The translations under genes were made by a program, and so were the position numbers. This document shows, piece after piece, positions 35,713 to 43,882 of a stretch of DNA of 55,467 nucleotides (position 1 is the first letter of the stretch; each line of letters starts with the position of its first letter). The notes under the pieces were generated by a model that saw only the letters and a program-made list of their open reading frames with translations, was not told the origin of the DNA and ran no database searches. This DNA comes from Gemmatimonadaceae bacterium (lineage in GTDB: Bacteria > Gemmatimonadota > Gemmatimonadetes > Gemmatimonadales > Gemmatimonadaceae), in the NCBI GenBank assembly GCA_013813715.1, contig JACCRF010000175.1, positions 1-55,467 on the forward strand. The letters run 5' to 3'.

Positions 35713-36735
35713 ATGGGAAGGATGAAAGCAGGTCTCGCGACGGCGGCTCTTGTTCTGGGGTTGGCTTCGCCGGCGACGGCGCAAGGAATTGATTCACAAT
35801 GTCCTCCTGGTGGGTTCAATTCGAGCGGGGGGCCGGACAATACGAAAGTCGCCCAGGACGCCTGCCAGAAGGCGATCGATCTCTTCAGGTACGTGGCGCC
35901 GCAGCTCGGTGCCGTGCTCTCGGGCGGCAATCCGACCCAGAGTATCACCGGAACGCTTGGCGGCATCGGTCATTTCGCGATCGGACTCCGCGGCAATGCG
36001 TTGCGCGCGTCGCTGCCCGAAGTCGACAAAGTCGTTCCGAACACTCGTGGCGCTCAGCAGAGCACATATTCCCTCGATCAGAAGCCCGCCGGCCTCGTGA
36101 CGGGCGACCTCGCCCTCGGCGTCTTCGGAGGACTGCCTCTCGGGCTGACGAGAGTCGGCGGAGTGGATCTTCTCGTTAGCGGATCCTATGTCCCGAACTA
36201 CAGTAGAGGCCAACTCGACATCGCCGCGCCGGGTGGATCGCTCGAGCTCGGATTCGGTGCAAAAGTCGGATTGCTTCAGGAATCGCCGCTGGTTCCGGGT
36301 GTGTCAGTAAGCTTTCTCGAGCGTGAGCTTCCGGTCGTCAATCTCGCTGGCGCGTCGGGCGAGGATCGTCTCTTTCTGGACAGTGTCAGGGTGAAGGCGA
36401 GGTCATGGCGGGCAGTAGCCGGGAAGAGCATCCTCTTCCTCGGATTCGCGGCGGGATTCGGGCAGGATACCTACGACTCGAACGCATCGATCCGCGTCAG
36501 TGTCGCGCCCCGTCCCGCGACCGAGGGCGGCACCGGTGGGCCGATAGCTCTCGGACAGAAGCTGACGCGCAACAACATCTTCGGTTCGGTGTGGATTACG
36601 TCTCAGGTTCTCCGGGTGGTGGGAGAGATCGGACGCGTGAGCGGCGGCAGCGTCGTGACGTACAACCAGTTCGACGGGGCACAGCCGACCGAGAGTCGGA
36701 CCTATGCTTCGGTGGGGGTCAGCTTCGGGAGATAG
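35713..36735 (+). CDS. Probable outer-membrane beta-barrel protein, hypothetical
   Basis: 340 residues from ATG 35713; the ATG at 35722 (MKAGLATAAL) is almost as likely. A signal peptide (AGLATAALVLGLASPATA) is followed by a short Cys-containing segment (CPPGGFNSS, VAQDACQKAI), then alternating hydrophobic/polar strands (GHFAIGLRGNALRA, GGSLELGFGAKVGLLQE, KSILFLGFAAGFGQD, SRTYASVGVSFGR) that suggest 10-14 barrel strands. The C-terminus ends in Gly-Arg after Phe. No family is recognised. It probably sits in the outer membrane. It lies about 110 nt after the acyltransferase gene and is followed by an inverted-repeat element. Confidence 0.65.
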   Translation: MGRMKAGLATAALVLGLASPATAQGIDSQCPPGGFNSSGGPDNTKVAQDACQKAIDLFRYVAPQLGAVLSGGNPTQSITGTLGGIGHFAIGLRGNALRASLPEVDKVVPNTRGAQQSTYSLDQKPAGLVTGDLALGVFGGLPLGLTRVGGVDLLVSGSYVPNYSRGQLDIAAPGGSLELGFGAKVGLLQESPLVPGVSVSFLERELPVVNLAGASGEDRLFLDSVRVKARSWRAVAGKSILFLGFAAGFGQDTYDSNASIRVSVAPRPATEGGTGGPIALGQKLTRNNIFGSVWITSQVLRVVGEIGRVSGGSVVTYNQFDGAQPTESRTYASVGVSFGR

Positions 36736-36785
36736 AGGTTTGTTCGTTCGAAAGGCGGTGCGACGAGGGCCGGATCTTGCGGATT

Positions 36786-37006
36786 GCCACAGAGACACAA
36801 AGACACAGAGAACTGCAACGGAAGGGGGAACTGCGCGGAGATGAGCTCGTTTTTCGCCGTGCTCCGCACCTGTCCTTCGTTAAGCGCAGCCAGCCGCGAT
36901 TTCTGTTTTGCTGTTGCTCTGCTGTTCCCCCAAAAATCCAGAACGAGGCGTTCCCGCAATTAGTGTCCCCGCGTGATGTTCCTCAGTGGCTCCGTGCCTC
37001 TGTGGC
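36786..37006. repeat. MITE-like element with GCCACAGAG inverted ends
   Basis: The left end GCCACAGAGACACAAAGA... (36786-36811) and the right end, read on the minus strand as GCCACAGAGGCACGGAGCC... (36981-37006), agree at about 20 of 26 positions. The enclosed 170 nt encode nothing convincing. Sequences like this ('cacagaggcacagag') recur between genes in many environmental genomes. It fills most of the 357-nt gap (36736-37092) between the barrel-like gene and the convergent lipase gene; the rest of the gap shows nothing. Confidence 0.65.
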
Positions 37007-37092
37007 GACGACATGAATCCCGCTCTCCCGACGATCTCGCTCACGGGCTACCATCCCTCCCCCGCGCCCGCACACAATCACCCCTCCAATCT

Positions 37093-37782
37093 CTAGTCGA
37101 CGAAGTCGCGCACCTGAACGTACGTCGGCCGATCCACCAGCAACTGGAGGTGAGCGATACATGCCGTCTCGTTGTTGGTTGCTCCGGCGAGGACTACGCT
37201 CTCATCGGGGTTGATCGTCGCGTCGCACGGCGACCTCCACGTGGCGTACCGCGGCAGCCCTGGCGTCTCATCCCCGGAGTTCAGTGCGGCAAGAAAAGTT
37301 GACCCGGGCAGGATCTCCGTGCACGGCATGAAGAGATTGCTGCAGTTGATCGCCGTGTCTGTTCCGTGATTGGGCCCGCCAAGTGAGACCCAGGCATCCG
37401 CCCTTGCATCTCCTCCGAGGGTCTTCAGGTAGTATCGTGACGAGACGCTGCCGATCGAGAACGCCACGATGTCCACCTTTGTCGCGCCGGTTGCCGCGAC
37501 AATTCCGTTGATCTGATCGCGAATCTCCTGCGCGTTGACCGCGTTCGAGGTGGTGAAGCTGTAATCGTATGCATACAGCTCGTTGTCCTGCCACCCGTCG
37601 GCTTTGAAGCTCGCGATCATCTCACTGAAGTTTCCCTTGCTCCTGCCGTATCCATGCACGAACAGAATCGGGTCGTGCTTGAGCTCGGGAAGGTCGATCG
37701 GCCCGGTGCCGCTGTCGCTGCAGGCGGCCCCGAACGCAATGAACGCCATCAACGGAAAGAGATTGCGTGTCGTCCTGATCAT
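37093..37782 (-). CDS. Alpha/beta-hydrolase lipoprotein, lipase-like
   Basis: 229 residues. The lipoprotein signal ends AFGAAC. The fold begins DPILFVHGYGRSKG (oxyanion region), continues with the nucleophile elbow VDIVAFSIGSVSSRYY (Ser in A-x-S-x-G, as in Bacillus LipA-type AHSMG), a likely acid in INPDESVVLAG and catalytic His in ACIAHLQLL. After the elbow comes VSLGGPNHGTD, typical of lipases. Four Cys suggest disulfides. It probably hydrolyses lipid esters outside the cytoplasm. It is divergent from tonB with about 200 nt between them; the gene is alone on its strand. Confidence 0.88.
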   Translation of the reverse strand: MIRTTRNLFPLMAFIAFGAACSDSGTGPIDLPELKHDPILFVHGYGRSKGNFSEMIASFKADGWQDNELYAYDYSFTTSNAVNAQEIRDQINGIVAATGATKVDIVAFSIGSVSSRYYLKTLGGDARADAWVSLGGPNHGTDTAINCSNLFMPCTEILPGSTFLAALNSGDETPGLPRYATWRSPCDATINPDESVVLAGATNNETACIAHLQLLVDRPTYVQVRDFVD

Positions 37783-37990
37783 GATCTGAGTATCGCTGGA
37801 AGTCGGGAAGGAGAGACCTGTCTGCCTTGTGGACGGGTCAGCATGACGGTGGAAGATACCTTCATTAAATAACGATTAGCATATGTGTTCTTGTCATCAG
37901 TCAAGTGTATCAGAGTCATGGAAAACCACCAGCGTGGCAGGAGGCTTGCTTAAAGAGCGAGATGTTGTTTCAACCGGGAGTAACGCAGCA

Positions 37991-38779
37991 ATGATGAATA
38001 CCCTGCTCGAATCGAGACCCCAGAAACAGCGGAGCCCGGGGACCGCACTTTTCAGCATCGTCCTGCACTCGGTTCTCATTTTTTTCGCGATCTATGCCAC
38101 AGCGCGCGCCGGAATCCCGAAGGACAACGAGCAGCGTGAGCAGAAGGTCGATTTCGTCAAGGTGAAGCCGGCCGAGCCTCCGCCGGTGGAGAAAAAGCCC
38201 GAGCCGCCACCGCCGCCGAAGCCGAAGCCGCCGAAACCGTCCGAGCACCGTCCGGCCCCGCTTCCGCCTGCCCCCAAGGTCGAGATCGCGCCTCCGAAGG
38301 GATTCCAGGTTCTCGAAGCGCCAGTGACCATTCCGACTGAGATTCCGACGGTGGATCTCTCCGCCAAGGTCACCAACGAAGCCGACTTCAGTGGCAAGGG
38401 CACCGCTGGCGGCAGCTCGACCGGTACGGCCGGCAGCGAGGGCACGAAGGAAGGTGCCGGAGCCGGTGTCGACACGAACAGGAATTACGCGGAGTTCGAA
38501 GTCGAGCAGCCGGTGAGTCCAATCTCCGGCGTCTCGGTGGCCTATCCCGAAGGACTCAGGTCGTCGGGTGTCGAGGGCGAGGTGCTCGCCGAGTTCGTGG
38601 TGAACGAGAGTGGGCGTGTCGAGGCGAGCACGTTCAAGATTCTGAGCTCGAGCAACCCGAGTTTCACGGCGGCGGTGAAAGCTGCCCTCCCGCGCATGCG
38701 CTTCCGCGCGGCGAAGATCGGCAAGACAAACGTGTCGCAGGTGGTGCAGCAGGCGTTCGTGTTCAAGCTCGAGCGATAG
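37991..38779 (+). CDS. tonB: Energy transducer TonB
   Basis: 262 residues from the double ATG at 37991. One membrane helix (about 18-37, SIVLHSVLIFFAIYATA) with the conserved Ser-His pattern is followed by a Pro/Lys-rich periplasmic spacer (about 55-95, PPPVEKKPEPPPPPKPKPPK), a Gly/Ser/Thr linker and a C-terminal TonB domain (about 180-262: YPEGLRSSGVEGEVLAEFVV, RMRFRAAKIGK). It couples the inner-membrane proton gradient to receptors such as those at 5191 and 9818. No exbB or exbD lies beside it, so those must be elsewhere. A palindromic repeat follows the stop. Confidence 0.93.
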   Translation: MMNTLLESRPQKQRSPGTALFSIVLHSVLIFFAIYATARAGIPKDNEQREQKVDFVKVKPAEPPPVEKKPEPPPPPKPKPPKPSEHRPAPLPPAPKVEIAPPKGFQVLEAPVTIPTEIPTVDLSAKVTNEADFSGKGTAGGSSTGTAGSEGTKEGAGAGVDTNRNYAEFEVEQPVSPISGVSVAYPEGLRSSGVEGEVLAEFVVNESGRVEASTFKILSSSNPSFTAAVKAALPRMRFRAAKIGKTNVSQVVQQAFVFKLER

Positions 38780-38787
38780 GGGAACGA

Positions 38788-38938
38788 GGGGAACGATTTG
38801 GCGGATGAAAGCGGATAAGGGACGGGGTAAGGCCGCGGCGTCAGATGACCGCTGAGTTAACTTTCTTCCCGTCGTTACCTAGGCTCATCCCGCCTCTTTT
38901 CCGTCCCTAATCCGTTCCCATCCGCCAGATCGCTTTCC
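38788..38938. repeat. Palindromic intergenic repeat, copy 2
   Basis: The left arm (38788-38826: CGATTTGGCGGAT, GCGGAT, AGGGACGGG) is inverted in the right arm (38901-38938, minus-strand reading CGATCTGGCGGAT, ACGGAT, AGGGACGG), about 30 of 36 positions agreeing. The same arm sequence occurs at 26403-26438. It lies between tonB and the amidohydrolase gene, both plus strand. Confidence 0.8.
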
Positions 38939-38954
38939 AGCACTTTTCCACGCC

Positions 38955-40493
38955 ATGAAGGCACGACTCTCTCTCTTGATGCTGCTCCCCGTCGCCGCGA
39001 TCGTGTTTTTCGCACAGACGGGGTACGCGCAGGGCGCGGCACGTGCTCCGGTAAATGGCAAGCGCGCGGCGAGCCTCGCGATTCGAAACGTCACGATCGT
39101 CGACGGCAACGGCACGCCCGCGTCGGGACCTGCCGACATCGTGATACGGGGAAACCGGATCGTTGAGATCCGCTGGCTAGATCCCGTGGCGCTGCAGGAA
39201 AGGGCCGTGCCCAGAGTCGCCGCCGACACAGAAATCGACGGAACCGGAAAACACGTTCTCCCTGGATTGATCAACGCGCATGCGCACGTCCAGGACGAGC
39301 GCGGAGGCACACCGCAGCCGCTGGATTATGAGCTGAAGCTGTGGCTCGCGTCGGGGATCACGACGGTACGCGAAGTCGGTGCCGACGATACGCGCAAGCT
39401 TCTCGATCTGCGCGCACGGAGCGAGAGAGGTGAGGTCGCGTCGCCGCGAATCTTCGTGTATGCCCGCTTCGCGAATCCCCCAGCACCGCGTACTATCGAA
39501 GCAGTGCGCGAACGAGTTCGCGAGCTGAAGCGGATGGGCGCGAACGGAATCAAGTCCGCCGGCATAGATCGCGATCTCATGACGGCAATGGAGGAGGAAG
39601 CCCACAAAGTGGGGCTGCGCATAGCGCACCACGCCGGCGTCGAAGAGACCAACGCGTGGGATGACATCCGACTCGGCACCACGAGCATCGAGCACTGGTA
39701 TGGGATTCCGGATGCGGCACTCGCCGACGGGGTGCAGGGCTTTCCGTCAAGCTACAACTACCGCAGCGAGGTGGATCGCTTCCGTTACGCAGGCAGGCTG
39801 TGGCGCGAAGCGGATCCGGTGAAGCTGATGTCGGTGCTCGACGGAATGGTCGCGGCGAAGGTGGCATGGGTTCCAACGCTCGACATCTACGAGGCGAGCC
39901 GCGATCTGCAGCGCGCGCAGACCCAGCCCTGGTTTGCGGACTACCTGCATCCTACGCTCGAGGAGTATTTCCGCCCGAATCCGAAGCACCACGGGTCGTA
40001 TTTTCTGGGCTGGACGTCTACCGACGAGGCCTTCTGGAAAGAGAATTACCGAATCTGGATGAACGCGCTGCGCGAATTCGAGCGCCGCGGCGGCGTGATT
40101 GGCGCCGGTGATGATGCGGGATTCATCTACCAGCTTTATGGATTCGGCCTCATTCGCGAGCTGGAGCTCCACCAGGAAGCGGGATTCAACACGATCAAGG
40201 TCATTCAGCACGCCACTGGGAACAACGCGAGAATTCTTGGAGAAGAAGCGCGGCTGGGGCGCGTGAAGGTGGGGTATCTCGCCGATCTCATCGTCGTGAA
40301 CGGCAATCCACTCGAGAATCTCAAGGTGCTTTATCCCACGGGGGTCGAGGTGATCCGCGACGGGAGAGCGGTGAAGACGGGTGGCGTCGAGTGGACGATA
40401 AAGGATGGGATCCCCTATCACGGCCCGACTCTGCTGGCCGAGGTGAAGGAAATCGTGCGCGCGGCACGTGCGACGCGCGCGGGTAGCCGTTAA
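38955..40493 (+). CDS. Amidohydrolase-family protein, exported
   Basis: 512 residues. A signal peptide (LSLLMLLPVAAIVFFAQTGYA) precedes a TIM-barrel amidohydrolase: LPGLINAHAHVQDE (first His pair), the Lys of NGIKSAGID, His in RIAHHAGV, the TSIEHWYG His, and the Asp of IGAGDDAGF. The N-terminal beta sandwich (LAIRNVTIVDGNGTPA) and its C-terminal counterpart (VGYLADLIVVNGNPLEN) complete the fold. Members hydrolyse amide or peptide bonds, often imidazolonepropionase-like or prolidase-like secreted forms; the substrate is not evident. It is about 120 nt upstream of the carrier-protein operon and not clearly part of it. Confidence 0.9.
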   Translation: MKARLSLLMLLPVAAIVFFAQTGYAQGAARAPVNGKRAASLAIRNVTIVDGNGTPASGPADIVIRGNRIVEIRWLDPVALQERAVPRVAADTEIDGTGKHVLPGLINAHAHVQDERGGTPQPLDYELKLWLASGITTVREVGADDTRKLLDLRARSERGEVASPRIFVYARFANPPAPRTIEAVRERVRELKRMGANGIKSAGIDRDLMTAMEEEAHKVGLRIAHHAGVEETNAWDDIRLGTTSIEHWYGIPDAALADGVQGFPSSYNYRSEVDRFRYAGRLWREADPVKLMSVLDGMVAAKVAWVPTLDIYEASRDLQRAQTQPWFADYLHPTLEEYFRPNPKHHGSYFLGWTSTDEAFWKENYRIWMNALREFERRGGVIGAGDDAGFIYQLYGFGLIRELELHQEAGFNTIKVIQHATGNNARILGEEARLGRVKVGYLADLIVVNGNPLENLKVLYPTGVEVIRDGRAVKTGGVEWTIKDGIPYHGPTLLAEVKEIVRAARATRAGSR

Positions 40494-40616
40494 GCCGCCG
40501 TTTCGGGGCTGAATTGATGCTACGTCATTGGAGGGTGACGACTACGTAAGGTTGCGGATATGTCGTGACAGCGGGGGGAGCGATCGTTAGCGCGTCCCCT
40601 ATCAGGATCGTCGCGA

Positions 40617-41609
40617 ATGGCTTCTGCCGCTTCAAGCTCCGCTTCACCTTGTCCCGCCATCTCGGGAATCAGCTACGTCTTCCCTGATTGCTCGCGCTCC
40701 GTGCGCCAGCTTTTCGACGAAGGCAAGCTGGCTACGTCGGCTGAGACCCTCGAGTCATTCGGGTTTGAGAACGTGCACGTCGGCACCTCGGAGAGCCCTT
40801 ACGACCTTGCTCTCAGTGCAGTCACCAGACTGCTCGACGAGCAAAGTATCGATCCGGAAAGCGTAGGCCTGTTGATTTATGGGGGGACGCCCGGGTTCAT
40901 GGCGTTCTCACCCGCCGCTGACGCGGAGAAGGGAGCGGCCGGAATGTGCGGCAGCAACCGGTTCAAGTATCCGGCCGCGCGGCTGCAATACGATCTTGGC
41001 CTCACGAGCGCGTCGACGTTCGCCATAGACCAGCTTGCCTGCACCACGCTGCTCGGCGCGGCGCGGATCGCGCGTTCGCTGTGCATCACAGAGGGGATCG
41101 AGCGCGCGATCTGCGTGTCGTCGGAGTTCTTCCCGATGCACGCCGGGCGCGAAGCCATCTTCAACTGCACCTCGGACGCCGCCTGCGCCGTGCTCATAGA
41201 GCGCGATGGCGCGCGAAACCGGCTCGTGTCCGCGAGCACGGTGACGAAGGGCTACTACTGGGACGTCGACGCGATGCGCGATGAGATCGTTGCGTCGTAC
41301 TTCCCGACGTCGCGATTCGTCGTTGAGCGCACGCTCGAGCAGGCCTGCTGGAAGACGGCCGACGTGGACTGGATCATCCCGCACAACGTGAGCCTGCGTA
41401 GCTGGGAGATCCTTTCCGGCCTCCTTCGCCTGCCTAACGCGCGGCTCTGGTCGGAGAACATATCCCGGCACGGTCACACCCTTGCCGGAGACAACTTCAT
41501 CAATTATCGCGATGCTATCGATGCGGGTGCGATCGAAGCGGGTCAGCGCGTCCTGCTTTTCTCCTACGGGTTCGGCGCACACTGGACCGGCGTCGCGGTG
41601 GAGGCCTGA
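40617..41609 (+). CDS. 3-oxoacyl-ACP synthase III (KAS III/FabH)-like enzyme
   Basis: 330 residues, the FabH length. Thiolase fold with nucleophile Cys142 in DQLACTTLLGA and catalytic His256 in IIPHNVS. The third FabH residue, Asn in GNT, appears to be His287 (HGHTLAGDNF), giving Cys-His-His in place of Cys-His-Asn. FabH starts fatty-acid chains by decarboxylative condensation on malonyl-ACP; relatives in natural-product pathways instead transfer acyl groups to amines or alcohols, and a changed third residue is common among those. It is the first gene of the nine-gene operon. Its likely partner is the carrier protein three genes on. Whether it condenses or transfers cannot be told from sequence. 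Confidence 0.88.
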   Translation: MASAASSSASPCPAISGISYVFPDCSRSVRQLFDEGKLATSAETLESFGFENVHVGTSESPYDLALSAVTRLLDEQSIDPESVGLLIYGGTPGFMAFSPAADAEKGAAGMCGSNRFKYPAARLQYDLGLTSASTFAIDQLACTTLLGAARIARSLCITEGIERAICVSSEFFPMHAGREAIFNCTSDAACAVLIERDGARNRLVSASTVTKGYYWDVDAMRDEIVASYFPTSRFVVERTLEQACWKTADVDWIIPHNVSLRSWEILSGLLRLPNARLWSENISRHGHTLAGDNFINYRDAIDAGAIEAGQRVLLFSYGFGAHWTGVAVEA

Positions 41610-41610
41610 A

Positions 41611-42711
41611 ATGACTGATCACGACACAGTTCTCGTGACCGGCGCGACGGGCCTGGTCGGCGGAGGCATTCTGATGCGGATGCTGCGCGCAAATCCGCGC
41701 CTGCGGGCTTTCGTGCTCGTGCGGGACGAGATCGGGTGGCACGCCGCATCACATCGCCTTGGAAATCTCGCCGAGCGGATCGTGCCCGTGCGGGGAGACA
41801 TGACCGTCGTGGGATTGGGCCTCGAGGACGGAGCTCGCCGTCGTCTCGCTGAGGAAGTCACGATGATCGTGCACGCCGCGGCCGACACGAGCTTTTCGAG
41901 GCCGCTAGACCAGGCGCGTCTGGCAAACACTCAGGGAACTCGTGAGCTGCTGTCGCTGTCGCGCATCTGCGGGGGCCTCCGGCGCTTCGCGTACGTCAGC
42001 ACCGCATTTGTCGCTGGCCGTCACCGCGGACTGATCCGCGAGATGGACAATGGCCCGGCCGAGGGCTGGGTCAACTCGTACGAGCAATCGAAGTACGAAG
42101 CCGAAGCGCTCGTTCGGGCCAGCGCGGCGGATTGGGTGATCTTCCGGCCGAGCACGATCGTTTGCCGCGGTGTTGAGGGAAGCATTCCGCAGATCAACGC
42201 GGTGCACCGCGCTTTGCGGGTGTACTATCGCGGCCTCGCAGCGATGATGCCGGGTGGCCGCGAGGATCTTCTCGACCTCGTGACGGCCGACTACGTGAAT
42301 GACGCGATCGCTCGCGTCACGCTGGATCCCCGCGCCTCGCGCAGAACGCTCCACCTCTGCGCCGGCAGTGCAGCGCTGCCGCTCGGCGAGCTGGTGGACA
42401 CGGCGTACGAGCTGTGGGCACGAGACCCGATGTGGCGGAAGCGCGGCATCGAGAAGGCGGTGCTCACCGATCTCGCGACGTACACGCTTTTCGCCAACGC
42501 CGTGATCGAGACGGGCGACGCCCGGCTCGGCGCGGTGCTGTCGTCGCTCTCGCATTTCATTCCGCAGCTCGCGCTCTCCAAGCAGTTCGACACCACAGTC
42601 GCGGATCGCCTGGTCGGCTGCGCCGCGCCGGAGGTGCGCACGTACTGGAGCGCCATGCTGGCTCATCTGCTCGCAGGAAACTGGGGCGTTGTCTCGGAGA
42701 GAGCGGCATGA
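41611..42711 (+). CDS. Thioester-reductase-like NAD(P)-dependent SDR protein
   Basis: 366 residues, with GGAGG 7 nt before the ATG, starting 1 nt after the KAS III stop. Extended short-chain dehydrogenase fold: nucleotide site TGATGLVGGGIL, VRGDM, HAAADTSF, the catalytic Ser in AYVSTAFVAG, and Tyr/Lys in SYEQSKYEAE. Substrate side FRPSTIVCRG. The pattern is that of the NAD-binding-4 group (thioester reductase domains of NRPSs and fatty acyl-CoA reductases), which reduce carrier-bound thioesters to aldehydes or alcohols. In this operon the natural substrate would be an acyl or aminoacyl thioester on the carrier protein encoded next. The final GTG-ATG-A junction overlaps the carrier gene by 4 nt. 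Confidence 0.85.
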   Translation: MTDHDTVLVTGATGLVGGGILMRMLRANPRLRAFVLVRDEIGWHAASHRLGNLAERIVPVRGDMTVVGLGLEDGARRRLAEEVTMIVHAAADTSFSRPLDQARLANTQGTRELLSLSRICGGLRRFAYVSTAFVAGRHRGLIREMDNGPAEGWVNSYEQSKYEAEALVRASAADWVIFRPSTIVCRGVEGSIPQINAVHRALRVYYRGLAAMMPGGREDLLDLVTADYVNDAIARVTLDPRASRRTLHLCAGSAALPLGELVDTAYELWARDPMWRKRGIEKAVLTDLATYTLFANAVIETGDARLGAVLSSLSHFIPQLALSKQFDTTVADRLVGCAAPEVRTYWSAMLAHLLAGNWGVVSERAA

Positions 42712-42974
42712 GCGCGCGAGCCGAGAATTTTGTGACGGCGATGGTGGCCTGGCTCAACACGCGGTTCGCGCCCGACGGCATCACGATCGGCAGGGATACG
42801 CCGCTGTTCGCGAACGGCCTCATCAACTCAATCCGCGTGCTGGATCTCATCGCCTGGACGGAGGAAGCGATCGGGTCGGAAATCCCCGACCCGCGCGTCC
42901 GGATGGACAATTTTCGCACCGTGGCGCGGATCGCCCAGGTGTTTGTCGAGGAGAGCGCCAATGTGGCTGCCTGA
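42708..42974 (+). CDS. Acyl carrier protein of the amino acid:[carrier protein] ligase type
   Basis: 88 residues, starting in an ATGA overlap with the reductase stop. It has the four-helix carrier layout with the prosthetic-group site GLINSIRVLDLI, Ser41 being the expected phosphopantetheine attachment. The usual Asp before this Ser is Asn40. The helix after it (AWTEEAIGSEIPDP, then the FRTVARIAQVF helix) matches carrier proteins. It overlaps the ligase gene by 14 nt, which fits the known pairing of such ligases with a neighbouring carrier. The carrier would hold the amino acid as a thioester on phosphopantetheine while the oxidases and transferases act. The phosphopantetheinyl transferase is not encoded nearby. 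Confidence 0.88.
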   Translation: MSARAENFVTAMVAWLNTRFAPDGITIGRDTPLFANGLINSIRVLDLIAWTEEAIGSEIPDPRVRMDNFRTVARIAQVFVEESANVAA

Positions 42975-43881
42975 GGAGCTCGTAGCCGAGCTGCGTGCGC
43001 GCCAGTATCTGTGGGAAGCAACGCCGGGCCTGGTCGGCATGCGCGGGCCGCTCCTGGATTTGGCGCGCGATATCGAGCAAGCGATCGCCGGGGTCGCGCG
43101 TGCGGAGACCAATGATGAGTGGCGCGTGCCGTCGGGCATCGCGTTCGAGACCCTCGAGTCCGCGCAGTACTTCGCGTCGTTTCCGCAATGGCTCACGGCC
43201 GCTTCGCATCTGAGCGGCGATGAGGCGATGCTGGAGCGCGTCGCCAAGTCCGCATCTCCAGGTGCCGCCGCACGCGCGTGCATGTCGCCGGCGTCGGCCG
43301 CTTTGTCGCCTGCGGTCTGCTATCACGCATACGCGGCGTTGTCGGGGAGCGCGCTCGAGGGGACGAGCCTCATGACCGCGGAAGAGGTATGCTGGCGGCA
43401 CGAGGGCGACCGGTTCGCTCCGCTGGAGCGCGGCTGGGCGTTTCGAATGCGAGAGATCGTGTGCCTTGGAACCGCCGCCGATGTAGAAGAGTTCCGGCAG
43501 CGCGGAATGCGGAGCGGAGCCGCGCTGGCGGCATCGCTCGGAATCGCAACTTCGATGCTCGAGGCGACGGATCCCTTTTTTGCGCCAACCGGGCGCGGGC
43601 GCGCGCTGCTGCAACGGCTCAAGGCGTTGAAGCACGAGCTGACGATTGAATACTCCGGCGGCCGCCAGCTCGCGATCGCTTCGTTCAACAACCACGAGCG
43701 GTTCTTCGGCGAGGCGTTCGGCATCACGCTGAGCGATGGCTCTCCCGCATACAGCGCCTGCGTCGCGTTCGGCCTCGAGCGGTGGCTGCTCGCGTTTCTC
43801 GTCGCGCACGGCCCGTCGCAGGCCGGGTGGCCTGCGATCGACGCGACGAGCTGCGATGAACCCGTTTTCCAGGAGCATTGA
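42961..43881 (+). CDS. Amino acid:[carrier protein] ligase homologue (class II aaRS-like)
   Basis: 306 residues from ATG 42961, with GAGGAG 6-7 nt upstream. It has the catalytic core of atypical (methanogen-type) seryl-tRNA synthetases but is too short for a tRNA-binding domain. Motif 2 is FRMREIV (161-167) and motif 3 GLERWLLAF (271-279). Cys120, Glu165 and Cys267 stand where the Cys/Glu/Cys zinc site of the family lies, with its characteristic spacing. Bradyrhizobium relatives activate Gly or Ala with ATP and load the phosphopantetheine of a carrier protein, not tRNA. The adjacent carrier gene, overlapping by 14 nt, supports the same role here. The zinc would bind the substrate amino group; which amino acid is chosen cannot be read from the sequence. 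Confidence 0.86.
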   Translation: MWLPEELVAELRARQYLWEATPGLVGMRGPLLDLARDIEQAIAGVARAETNDEWRVPSGIAFETLESAQYFASFPQWLTAASHLSGDEAMLERVAKSASPGAAARACMSPASAALSPAVCYHAYAALSGSALEGTSLMTAEEVCWRHEGDRFAPLERGWAFRMREIVCLGTAADVEEFRQRGMRSGAALAASLGIATSMLEATDPFFAPTGRGRALLQRLKALKHELTIEYSGGRQLAIASFNNHERFFGEAFGITLSDGSPAYSACVAFGLERWLLAFLVAHGPSQAGWPAIDATSCDEPVFQEH

Positions 43882-43882
43882 G

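Noticed and set aside
40523-40540. CGTCA/TGACG inverted repeat upstream of the operon as a defined operator
   Set aside because: Arms of five bases are expected by chance; no promoter elements line up with it, so it is mentioned only within the operon entry.
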